Origin: Paenibacillus validus NBRC 15382
GTDB taxonomy: Bacteria; Bacillota; Bacilli; Paenibacillales; NBRC-103111
NCBI RefSeq assembly: GCF_004000985.1
Contig: NZ_BIMH01000040.1
Coordinates: 1 to 45,764 of the forward strand
Direction of reading: 5' to 3'
Length of the DNA stretch: 45,764 bases
This document shows, in pieces, positions 38,206-45,764 of this stretch. The notes below the pieces were generated by a model. That model was not told the origin of the DNA and made no database searches. It worked only from the letters and a program-made list of their open reading frames with translations. The translations under genes were made by a program, and so were the position numbers. How positions within the stretch are numbered: position 1 is the stretch's first letter; every line of letters starts with the position of its first letter.

Positions 38206-38397
38206 CCGCTATCCTCCTTCAAATATACATGATTTATTTTACGCTTTTTTAGAATAAAATGCTCCTCTCGCAAAAATCATTATATTTTACGTAAATATGC
38301 TAAAGAAAACATTAGAATTCAAGGTTGCTTGTTCTCTTTTTAATTACCTCGTGGTAAAATAAGGGATAAATCTCGAAAAAATAAACCCGAGGTGGAT

Positions 38398-38583
38398 ATG
38401 GAGATGCCGGCAAACACTTTCTACATCGTTTATGATGAGTTTTCGATTTCCATTTGCACGTTAATGGATGATGTTTGCGAAGCCATCGCCGGCGGCGCTT
38501 TGTTATACGGGTATACGGATAATGAGGCCATGGCGCAAATTTTACTCAACGAATGCTTTCAAATCGTCGAAAAAAACAATTAA
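38398..38583 (+). CDS. Small hypothetical protein, 61 residues
   Basis: Reads MEMPANTFYIVYDEFSISI and continues through an acidic, Cys- and Met-containing stretch to EKNN. CCGAGGTGG lies 5 bases before this ATG; a GTG two codons earlier and an ATG two codons later are alternatives. TAAAAT with TGG before it (about 38353-38361) could be the -10 box. Soluble and acidic; I do not recognise the family. It is followed by a long hairpin terminator. Confidence 0.65.
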   Translation: MEMPANTFYIVYDEFSISICTLMDDVCEAIAGGALLYGYTDNEAMAQILLNECFQIVEKNN

Positions 38584-38621
38584 CGCTCTCTCACAACTAA
38601 GCCCCTCACACACAAATAAAA

Positions 38622-38705
38622 CAGCCTCCTACTCTCTAAAGCGTCAGCTTGCATCGAATATCTTTGATGCGGCCGCACTTTAGTTGGTAAGAGGCTGATT
38701 TTTTT
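38622..38705. terminator. Elaborate rod-like bidirectional hairpin
   Basis: Three stacked stems form one rod: CAGCCTC/GAGGCTG (38622-38628, 38691-38697), CTAAAG/CTTTAG (38636-38641, 38678-38683) and GCATCGAA/TTTGATGC (38651-38658, 38663-38670). A T run follows on the plus strand, and TTTTATTT on the minus strand. It lies between the convergent 61-aa gene and the SspP-like gene. Confidence 0.8.
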
Positions 38706-38847
38706 AGCCTTCGCCGTTATTTTGACGGCTGTGGTTTTCGTTTTTGATTCGCTTCGAGCCCGGCTTTGGTCCGGTCCGTTGACGCTGTTCGTTCTGATTC
38801 TCCTGGCCGCTCGGCGGGTTTACCGGTTGCGGAATGTCTTTAGGCAT
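38704..38847 (-). CDS. sspP: Small acid-soluble spore protein P-like
   Basis: A 47-residue protein; MPKDIPQPVNPPSGQ begins it and the C-terminal GSKRIKNENHSRQNN matches the SspP family core (GSKKVKNRNHTRQ in Bacillus). It would accumulate in the forespore. The ATG at 38845-38847 is about 10 bases from GAGGGGG; an ATG two codons earlier (38851-38853) is closer than usual. It is the last gene of a likely three-gene operon under a sigma-G-like promoter, which supports the call. Confidence 0.75.
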   Translation of the reverse strand: MPKDIPQPVNPPSGQENQNEQRQRTGPKPGSKRIKNENHSRQNNGEG

Positions 38848-38869
38848 AATCATTCAGCCCCCTCTAGAT

Positions 38870-39055
38870 TTATTGAATATCCGAGATACCGGATGCATGG
38901 GCGTGCTTCTTGTCGTGGTTAAGCGCATCCTGATGGCGATGGTCATTCGTTTGCTGCTGTACCTGCTGCGCTTGATGACTCGTAACGGCAATATGCTCGA
39001 GGTCTTTAACCACGTTCTGCAAATTTTTATCTACGTTGCTTTTATTTTTCGTCAT
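38870..39055 (-). CDS. Small hypothetical protein, likely sporulation operon member
   Basis: 61 residues beginning MTKNKSNVDKNLQNVVKDL, then a Gln/His/Asp-rich half (SHQAQQVQQQTNDHRHQD). GGGAGG lies 9 bases before the ATG. Highly hydrophilic with one amphipathic helix. It starts 17 bases after the 115-aa gene and ends about 20 bases before the SspP-like gene. No family recognised; forespore expression is inferred from the shared promoter. Confidence 0.72.
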   Translation of the reverse strand: MTKNKSNVDKNLQNVVKDLEHIAVTSHQAQQVQQQTNDHRHQDALNHDKKHAHASGISDIQ

Positions 39056-39072
39056 CGTTCAATGCCTCCCTC

Positions 39073-39420
39073 TTAACGCGTCGTCAGCGCATGAAGCTGC
39101 TGCGCGCATTCATGGATGTGCCTTACGTAGTCGTCCACTAACGTCTGGATCACGTCCGTGCGCTCGTCCACATTGTTGCCATCGCGTTCCACATCGACCA
39201 GATCGACCTTTACTTCCCGCGAATCGACATACGTACACTTAAAATCGAAGCTGTAGTCGTTTCGCCCTGCCGTTGTGATATGAACGCGAAGCACATTGGA
39301 ATCAGCTTCATCGGCGAACACTTCTGCCCGGTCGGAAGCATTCAATACGGTTGGCAGCGTCCGCGACCATGCCTGAACCAGCTCCTGTTGATCGATCCGC
39401 AATTGATCCGATTTCGCCAT
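39073..39420 (-). CDS. Hypothetical protein, first gene of the sspP-like operon
   Basis: 115 residues from the ATG at 39418-39420 (MAKSDQLRIDQQELVQAW), with GGAGGTG 11 bases upstream. It is soluble, acidic, with alternating strand and helix pattern (SFDFKCTYVDSREVKVDLVD). I do not recognise the family. Immediately upstream is a sigma-G-like promoter, so it may act in the forespore. Confidence 0.72.
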   Translation of the reverse strand: MAKSDQLRIDQQELVQAWSRTLPTVLNASDRAEVFADEADSNVLRVHITTAGRNDYSFDFKCTYVDSREVKVDLVDVERDGNNVDERTDVIQTLVDDYVRHIHECAQQLHALTTR

Positions 39421-39445
39421 GATGTCATTAACACCTCCATACTTA

Positions 39446-39475
39446 TAAAATGCGGATTCTCCAACCTCTCTATAC
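39446..39475 (-). promoter_or_regulatory. Sigma-G-like promoter of the three-gene spore operon
   Basis: Minus strand GTATA (39471-39475), 18-base spacer, CATTTTA (39446-39452). It fits the sigma-G consensus (GHATR, CATXMTA) except one position, and lies 26 bases before the first start codon. Confidence 0.65.
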
Positions 39476-39581
39476 TTCACCCGGCGTTGAAAAATTAGGA
39501 ACCGCCACGATTAATCGGGCTCGGCGCTCGACTCGACGACAACTACTCCTAGTGGCTGTGCCTGGCAGCGCTAGACATACT

Positions 39582-39611
39582 AAAAAGGCCACCGACGAAG
39601 TCGATGACCTT
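39582..39611 (-). terminator. Terminator after tRNA-Ser
   Basis: Twelve-pair stem (39585-39596 with 39600-39611, two G-T pairs) around a tiny loop, followed by five T residues on the minus strand. Confidence 0.9.
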
Positions 39612-39655
39612 GTTGCTATCTATGTAGGCACGTAGATGCCTGTTATTTAAAATAA

Positions 39656-39745
<90 letters not shown>

Positions 39746-39791
39746 GGGTGACAGATGCATTGTATCACAACTGCCAAACCGGATTCAAGCG

Positions 39792-41072
39792 CTAAATTTT
39801 ACTGATGCGTTCGATGCCGCCCATATAAGGCCTTAACACCTCAGGGATGAGCACGCTGCCGTCTTCCTGCTGGTAGTTCTCCAGAATAGCCGCTACCGTT
39901 CGTCCTACCGCAAGCCCCGAGCCGTTCAGCGTATGCACGAACTCCGGCTTTGCTTTTGCTTCGCGGCGGAACCGAATATTAGCGCGACGCGCCTGGAAAT
40001 CCTGAATGTTGCTGCACGATGAAATCTCGCGGTACGTATTGCTGCTAGGCAGCCAAACTTCGAGATCGTACGTCTTCGTCGATGAAAAGCCGATATCGCC
40101 CGTACAAAGCACGAGAACGCGGTATGGCAGCTGCAGCAGCTGCAGCACCTTCTCGGCATCCGCCGTCATCTTCTCGAGCTCCTCATTCGAACTCTCCGGC
40201 GTCGTCAGCTTAACCAGCTCCACTTTGTTGAACTGATGCTGACGAATCAAGCCGCGGGTATCCCGTCCGGCCGAACCTGCCTCAGATCGGAAGCAAGCGC
40301 TCAAAGCCACATAATATTTCGGCAGCTCTTCCACCGACAAAATATCGTCACGGTGATAGTTCGTCACCGGCACTTCCGCGGTTGGGATCAGGTAATAATC
40401 CATCCCCTCGAGCTTGAACACGTCCTCCGCAAACTTCGGAAGCTGTCCGGTTCCCGTCAAACTATCGCGATTCACGATTTGCGGCGGCAGCACTTCCTGA
40501 TAGCCATGCTTGTCCGCATGCAGATCCATCATGAAGTTAAACAATGCACGCTCTAGACGGGCGCCTAAGCCCTTGTAGAACACGAAGCGCGAGCCGGTCA
40601 CTTTCGCCGCAGCTTCAAAATCTAGAATGCCCAGCTGCTGCGCTACTTCCCAATGCGGCTTCGGTTCATAAGAGAATGCAGGCACCTCGCCTATACGGCG
40701 AATCTCCACGTTCTCCTCTTCGCTGAAGCCGATCGGCACGTCGCTCTGTGGAATATTCGGAATAGATAGTAAGATCGCGTCCAGTTGCGTTTCAAGCTCA
40801 CGAATTTCTTCATCCAGTGATTTGATCCGGTCTCCGACGACCTTCATCTCCTCGATCAGATGGTCCGCGTTTTCCTTCGCCTTCTTCAGTTGCGCCACTT
40901 CTTGAGACACAACATTCCGGCGATTTTTCAATTGCTCCGTTTCTTGCAAAAGCTCTCTGCGCTTCGTATCGAGCGCTGTGAAACGATCAAGCTCCTCGAA
41001 GTTTTTCCCCCGGTTCGCCATCGCTTGCTTCACTTGATCCAGATCGCTTCGCAGCAATTTAACATCCAACAA
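39792..41072 (-). CDS. serS: Seryl-tRNA synthetase
   Basis: Class II synthetase of 426 residues. The N-terminal long coiled coil that grips the tRNA variable arm covers about residues 1-105 ([18 protein letters not shown] onwards); motif 2 ([20 protein letters not shown]) and motif 3 ([17 protein letters not shown]) are complete. It starts 11 bases after pdxT, leaving no room for a T-box leader, and is followed by tRNA-Ser, its own substrate. Confidence 0.97.
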   Translation of the reverse strand: MLDVKLLRSDLDQVKQAMANRGKNFEELDRFTALDTKRRELLQETEQLKNRRNVVSQEVAQLKKAKENADHLIEEMKVVGDRIKSLDEEIRELETQLDAILLSIPNIPQSDVPIGFSEEENVEIRRIGEVPAFSYEPKPHWEVAQQLGILDFEAAAKVTGSRFVFYKGLGARLERALFNFMMDLHADKHGYQEVLPPQIVNRDSLTGTGQLPKFAEDVFKLEGMDYYLIPTAEVPVTNYHRDDILSVEELPKYYVALSACFRSEAGSAGRDTRGLIRQHQFNKVELVKLTTPESSNEELEKMTADAEKVLQLLQLPYRVLVLCTGDIGFSSTKTYDLEVWLPSSNTYREISSCSNIQDFQARRANIRFRREAKAKPEFVHTLNGSGLAVGRTVAAILENYQQEDGSVLIPEVLRPYMGGIERISKI

Positions 41073-41083
41073 GGAGATCCCTC

Positions 41084-41656
41084 CTACCTCGTCTCACGTA
41101 CCATATCTAGAAAATAGCCATGCATGCGTTCATCATCGGTCAATTCCGGATGAAACGAAGCGGCCAGCAGATGTCCTTGTCTTGCGGCTACGATGGAACC
41201 TTGATAGGTAGCCAGAACTTCCACTTCATCCCCGACTTGCTCAATTAACGGGGCGCGGATGAATACGGCGCGTACGTCTTTAGCAATGCCTTTTACATCC
41301 AAATCGGTTTCGAAGCTCTCACGCTGACGACCGAAAGCATTCCGAGCCACCCGGATATCCATCAGCCCGAGATGAGTCTCGTCCTGCCCGACAATATCAT
41401 TCGCAAGCACGATCAAACCGGCACAAGTGCCGAAAATCGGTTTGCCCTGCCGCGAAAATTCGCGTAGGGCCTCGATAAATTGATATGTGCGCATCAGCTT
41501 GCCGATCGTAGTGCTTTCGCCTCCGGGGATCACGATCCCCTGGATGTCGTCAAGCTGCTCCGTCCGTTTCACAATAACGCCTTCGCCGCCGGCTTTCTCG
41601 ATTAACCGAATATGCTCGGCGACGGCGCCTTGCAACGCCAAAACACCTATCTTCAT
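41084..41656 (-). CDS. pdxT: Pyridoxal 5'-phosphate synthase glutaminase subunit
   Basis: Releases ammonia from glutamine for PdxS. Nucleophile Cys78 is in [11 protein letters not shown], the oxyanion-region GGESTT is at about 45-50 and the His/Glu of the triad in SFHPELTDD. From the ATG at 41654-41656 ([10 protein letters not shown]), preceded by AAGGAAGAGG, 190 residues. It follows pdxS by 39 bases. Confidence 0.96.
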   Translation of the reverse strand: MKIGVLALQGAVAEHIRLIEKAGGEGVIVKRTEQLDDIQGIVIPGGESTTIGKLMRTYQFIEALREFSRQGKPIFGTCAGLIVLANDIVGQDETHLGLMDIRVARNAFGRQRESFETDLDVKGIAKDVRAVFIRAPLIEQVGDEVEVLATYQGSIVAARQGHLLAASFHPELTDDERMHGYFLDMVRETR

Positions 41657-41695
41657 GTCGCTCAACCTCTTCCTTCCGCGGCTGTTATACTCGGT

Positions 41696-42577
41696 TTACC
41701 AGCCGCGATCCTGCATACGTTCCGACACGTGCAGCTTCGAAATTTCGATGCCTTTCATCGGCGTACCCAAGTTTTTCGAAATGTTGGCAATTAGCTCATA
41801 GTCGGTATAATGCGTCGTCGCTTCGACAATCGCTTTCGCGAACTTCTCCGGGTTATCCGATTTGAAGATACCGGAGCCGACGAATACGCCGTCCGAACCG
41901 AGGTGCATCATCAATGCGGCATCGGCCGGTGTCGCCACGCCGCCTGCGGCAAAGTTTACAACCGGCAAACGACCGGTTTCATGTACTTGCAGCAGCAGCT
42001 CGTAAGGAGCGCCCAAGTTTTTTGCTTCCGCCATTAGCTCGTCTTTGGACAAGCTCTGCACTTTGCGAATTTGACCCGTAATCATGCGCATATGACGAAC
42101 GGCTTCCACAATGTTTCCTGTCCCCGGCTCGCCCTTCGTACGAAGCATGGAAGCTCCTTCGCCGATCCGACGGAGCGCCTCGCCAAGATCTCTTGCGCCG
42201 CATACGAACGGTACGGTAAATTCTTTTTTATTAATGTGGAACACTTCGTCAGCAGGTGTCAGCACTTCGCTCTCGTCGATATAGTCGACGCCCATCGATT
42301 CCAACACTTTCGCCTCGACAAAATGCCCAATACGCGCTTTGGCCATTACGGGAATAGATACAACTTTCATAACTTCTTCTACGATCGTCGGGTCCGCCAT
42401 ACGAGCAACGCCGCCTGCTGCACGAATATCCGAAGGCACCCGTTCCAAAGCCATAACGGCTGAAGCGCCTGCCGCCTCTGCAATACATGCTTGCTCTGCA
42501 TTCATGACGTCCATGATGACGCCGCCTTTTTGCATTTCGGCCATACCTTTTTTAACGCGAGATGTTCCAGTTTCCAT
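41696..42577 (-). CDS. pdxS: Pyridoxal 5'-phosphate synthase lyase subunit
   Basis: Makes PLP from ribose 5-phosphate, glyceraldehyde 3-phosphate and ammonia. The Schiff-base Lys80 in [10 protein letters not shown] and the second lysine Lys148 in [11 protein letters not shown] are present. 293 residues, family length. First gene of the likely pdxS-pdxT-serS-tRNA-Ser unit, with its own promoter. Confidence 0.97.
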   Translation of the reverse strand: METGTSRVKKGMAEMQKGGVIMDVMNAEQACIAEAAGASAVMALERVPSDIRAAGGVARMADPTIVEEVMKVVSIPVMAKARIGHFVEAKVLESMGVDYIDESEVLTPADEVFHINKKEFTVPFVCGARDLGEALRRIGEGASMLRTKGEPGTGNIVEAVRHMRMITGQIRKVQSLSKDELMAEAKNLGAPYELLLQVHETGRLPVVNFAAGGVATPADAALMMHLGSDGVFVGSGIFKSDNPEKFAKAIVEATTHYTDYELIANISKNLGTPMKGIEISKLHVSERMQDRGW

Positions 42578-42649
42578 GTCCGACTCCTCCCGAGACTCTG
42601 CTTTTATGTTGGCACGTTCCTTTACTTAGGACAAACTAACTAAAGAAAT

Positions 42650-42678
42650 ATTTTACATGAACTGTTCTAAATGTACAA
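42650..42678 (-). promoter_or_regulatory. Promoter of the pdxS unit
   Basis: Minus strand TTGTAC (42673-42678), 17-base spacer, TAAAAT (42650-42655) with TG directly before the -10 box. Confidence 0.6.
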
Positions 42679-42694
42679 CCCATACGCTCGGATT

Positions 42695-43990
42695 TTAACC
42701 GTTCTTGGCACCGGAGAGCGTATCGATGAAAAATTGTTTAATCGCCCGGAAAAATAACCGGAACCAGCCGGCTTTCTCCACCTCTTCCGTGGTGATTAAA
42801 TTTACGTTGTATTCTTTGCCTTCATAAGTCACTTTAGCCGTACCTACCACTTGGCCTTTCTCAATCGGCGCTGTTAATTTCGATTCGTCCAGGGCCTGGG
42901 CGGTGACTTTGAATTGATCGTCCGGCGTCCCTTTTTTCGCGATGAGCGTGAGTCCGGTTTGCGTCACCACAGGAACTTCCAATTGCACGCCTTTTTTAAT
43001 ATTGACCGTTTTCAACGAATCTATTTCAGCTTTTGCCGTTAGTACTTGTTTCGGGGCAAAATTATTAAAACCGTAGTCCAGCACTTTACGGGTTTCGATA
43101 AACCGCGCCTCTTCTTTCGGGCCTGTGCCCATCACCACACTGATCAACCGCATGCCGTTACGTTCGGCCGTGCCGGTGAAGCAGTAGCCGGCCTCATCGG
43201 TATGACCCGTTTTCAACCCGTCCAAACCTTCATACGCATATTTAGCAAAGTTTTTATTGCTTTTATTATCCGCCAGCATCCAGTTCCAGTTGATCATAGG
43301 CGATTTGTCCGTCTCACGGAATTTGCGAGCCGGCGTCTTCGTGTATTCCAGCAGGTTCTTGTGGTCGTTGATAAGATGGTAAGCAATCAGGGCGGCATCT
43401 TTGGCGCTTAGAAGCGTCTCACCCTGCAGTTCTTTGGGAGCATACTTGCCCATATCGGCGCGCGACAACCCCGTCGAATTAATAAAATGCGCATCCGGTG
43501 ACAATCCGAACTCCTTCGCCTTCTCGTTCATCATTTTCGCGAAGCTTTCTTCCGAACCGGCAATCGCTTCAGCCAGAGCAACCGTGGCATCGTTGGAGGA
43601 GTAGATCGACATGGCTGCAAACATATTGTCGACGGTCGCTTGTTCGTTCAACGCGAGCAACTGGCCCGAGCCGATCGCGTCAGCCGCGGCAGGCGTCGTA
43701 TTCACCATATCCGTCGTTTTGATTTTACCGCTTTCTATCGCATCCATTACCAAGTATTCGGTCATCATCTTGGCCATACTTGCAGGAGGCAGCGCCTTAT
43801 CAGCATTATATTCATATAAGATTTGCCCCGTACTAGCCTCCATCAATATGGCCGAGGACGCATTCAGCTGCAAGTCGGCCGTATTCGTATCGGCGGCGCT
43901 CGCTTGAGGAGGCTGCACGAGAGCAAGGGATGTGTTCAAGAAAAGGGCTACAGCAACAACCGAACAAATTCGTTTTACGTTTACAAACAA
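42695..43990 (-). CDS. dacA: D-alanyl-D-alanine carboxypeptidase (PBP5 type)
   Basis: Trims the fifth residue of peptidoglycan stem peptides. Signal peptide at residues 1-32 (ending QASA); catalytic Ser71-x-x-Lys74 (SMAK), SxN in IYSSNDATVAL and KTG in DGLKTGHTDEAG; a C-terminal beta domain and amphipathic anchoring helix (WFRLFFRAIKQFFIDTL). The start seems to be TTG (43988-43990), 8-9 bases after GGAG. 431 residues. Confidence 0.95.
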   Translation of the reverse strand: MFVNVKRICSVVAVALFLNTSLALVQPPQASAADTNTADLQLNASSAILMEASTGQILYEYNADKALPPASMAKMMTEYLVMDAIESGKIKTTDMVNTTPAAADAIGSGQLLALNEQATVDNMFAAMSIYSSNDATVALAEAIAGSEESFAKMMNEKAKEFGLSPDAHFINSTGLSRADMGKYAPKELQGETLLSAKDAALIAYHLINDHKNLLEYTKTPARKFRETDKSPMINWNWMLADNKSNKNFAKYAYEGLDGLKTGHTDEAGYCFTGTAERNGMRLISVVMGTGPKEEARFIETRKVLDYGFNNFAPKQVLTAKAEIDSLKTVNIKKGVQLEVPVVTQTGLTLIAKKGTPDDQFKVTAQALDESKLTAPIEKGQVVGTAKVTYEGKEYNVNLITTEEVEKAGWFRLFFRAIKQFFIDTLSGAKNG

Positions 43991-44035
43991 TCATCTCACT
44001 CCTATGATTTAATAATAAATAAGAAAACAAGTTTA

Positions 44036-44064
44036 ATTGTACCACAAGCCACTTATAAGGTAAA
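44036..44064 (-). promoter_or_regulatory. Promoter of dacA
   Basis: Minus strand TTTACC (44059-44064), 17-base spacer, TACAAT (44036-44041) with TGG before it. Confidence 0.7.
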
Positions 44065-44079
44065 AAAAGCTTGTTCCTT

Positions 44080-44114
44080 CCAATAAAAACAGAAACGGAA
44101 GCCGCAGCTTCCGT
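44080..44114 (-). terminator. Terminator of guaB
   Basis: Eight-base stem ACGGAAGC/GCTTCCGT (44095-44102, 44107-44114) with 4-base loop, then TTCTGTTTTT on the minus strand. Confidence 0.9.
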
Positions 44115-44137
44115 CCCTTTGATAGGCTATATAATTC

Positions 44138-45672
<1,535 letters not shown>

Positions 45673-45715
45673 CAAAAAGCTGTGTCCATTTTCAAACCAT
45701 TTTCAATTTGAAATA

Positions 45716-45762
45716 AAATAAAAGAGCCCTCCTGGATAGTATTCTACCCAAAAAGACTCTTA
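45716..45762 (-). terminator. Terminator of the gene beyond the right edge
   Basis: Stem AAGAGTC/GGCTCTT (45755-45761, 45722-45728) with an inner GGGTAG/CTATCC stem, then a T-rich tail on the minus strand. Confidence 0.85.
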
Positions 45763-45764
45763 AT

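Noticed and set aside
41073..41083. T-box leader for serS
   Set aside because: Only 11 bases separate pdxT from serS and no T-box sequence is present.

Overview
The window looks like a chromosomal segment of an endospore-forming Firmicute of the Paenibacillaceae type. The reasons are an 11-gene nuo operon without nuoE, nuoF and nuoG, sporulation genes (spoIIR, an SspP-like spore protein gene), the B. subtilis-like clusters upp-wecB-atp, rpiB-ywlG-glyA, prfA-prmC-spoIIR-ywlC-mntP-ywlE and guaB/dacA/pdxST-serS-tRNA-Ser, and fairly GC-rich coding DNA with AT-rich control regions. No species is claimed. Almost every gene lies on the minus strand, so the replication origin is probably to the right of the window.

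Layout, right to left (direction of transcription). 45.76-39.6 kb: guaB, dacA, then a pdxS-pdxT-serS-tRNA-Ser(TGA) unit closed by a strong terminator. 39.5-38.6 kb: a small three-gene operon with a sigma-G-like promoter ending in an SspP-like gene, and a convergent 61-aa gene sharing an elaborate bidirectional hairpin. 38.2-37.0 kb: methionine aminopeptidase, a 56-aa gene and tRNA-Arg(CCT). 36.95-34.0 kb: an ECF sigma factor (apparent ATT start codon), its zinc-finger anti-sigma factor, a triple TM2-like membrane protein and a LiaF-like membrane protein, tightly overlapped. 33.9-33.0 kb, plus strand: tadA, tRNA-Pro(CGG) and a 3' remnant of an amidase gene. 33.0-30.9 kb: a DnaA-box cluster, a c-di-GMP-I riboswitch, a PilZ protein and an N-acetylmuramoyl-L-alanine amidase. 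30.8-23.4 kb: ychF, prfA, prmC, spoIIR (sigma-F promoter), ywlC, mntP, ywlE, then a ZTP riboswitch in front of rpiB-ywlG-glyA. 21.3-20.5 kb: a TrmB-type regulator on the plus strand, divergent from upp-wecB. 18.3-10.8 kb: the F1Fo ATP synthase operon. 10.6-0.1 kb: the nuo operon. The last bases hold the start of another gene.

The genes cover respiration and ATP synthesis, one-carbon/purine supply (ZTP-controlled glyA, guaB), vitamin B6 synthesis, translation (prfA, prmC, serS, tadA, ychF, three tRNAs) and sporulation. The most notable sequence-level signals are the two riboswitches, the DnaA-box cluster around the tadA promoter, the ATT start of the sigma gene, the forespore-type promoters, nested inverted repeats over the nuo promoter, repeated hairpins before atpD and atpC, and the joining in one co-oriented block of two gene groups that flank oriC on opposite sides in B. 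subtilis. I found no mobile element, CRISPR array or defence system.
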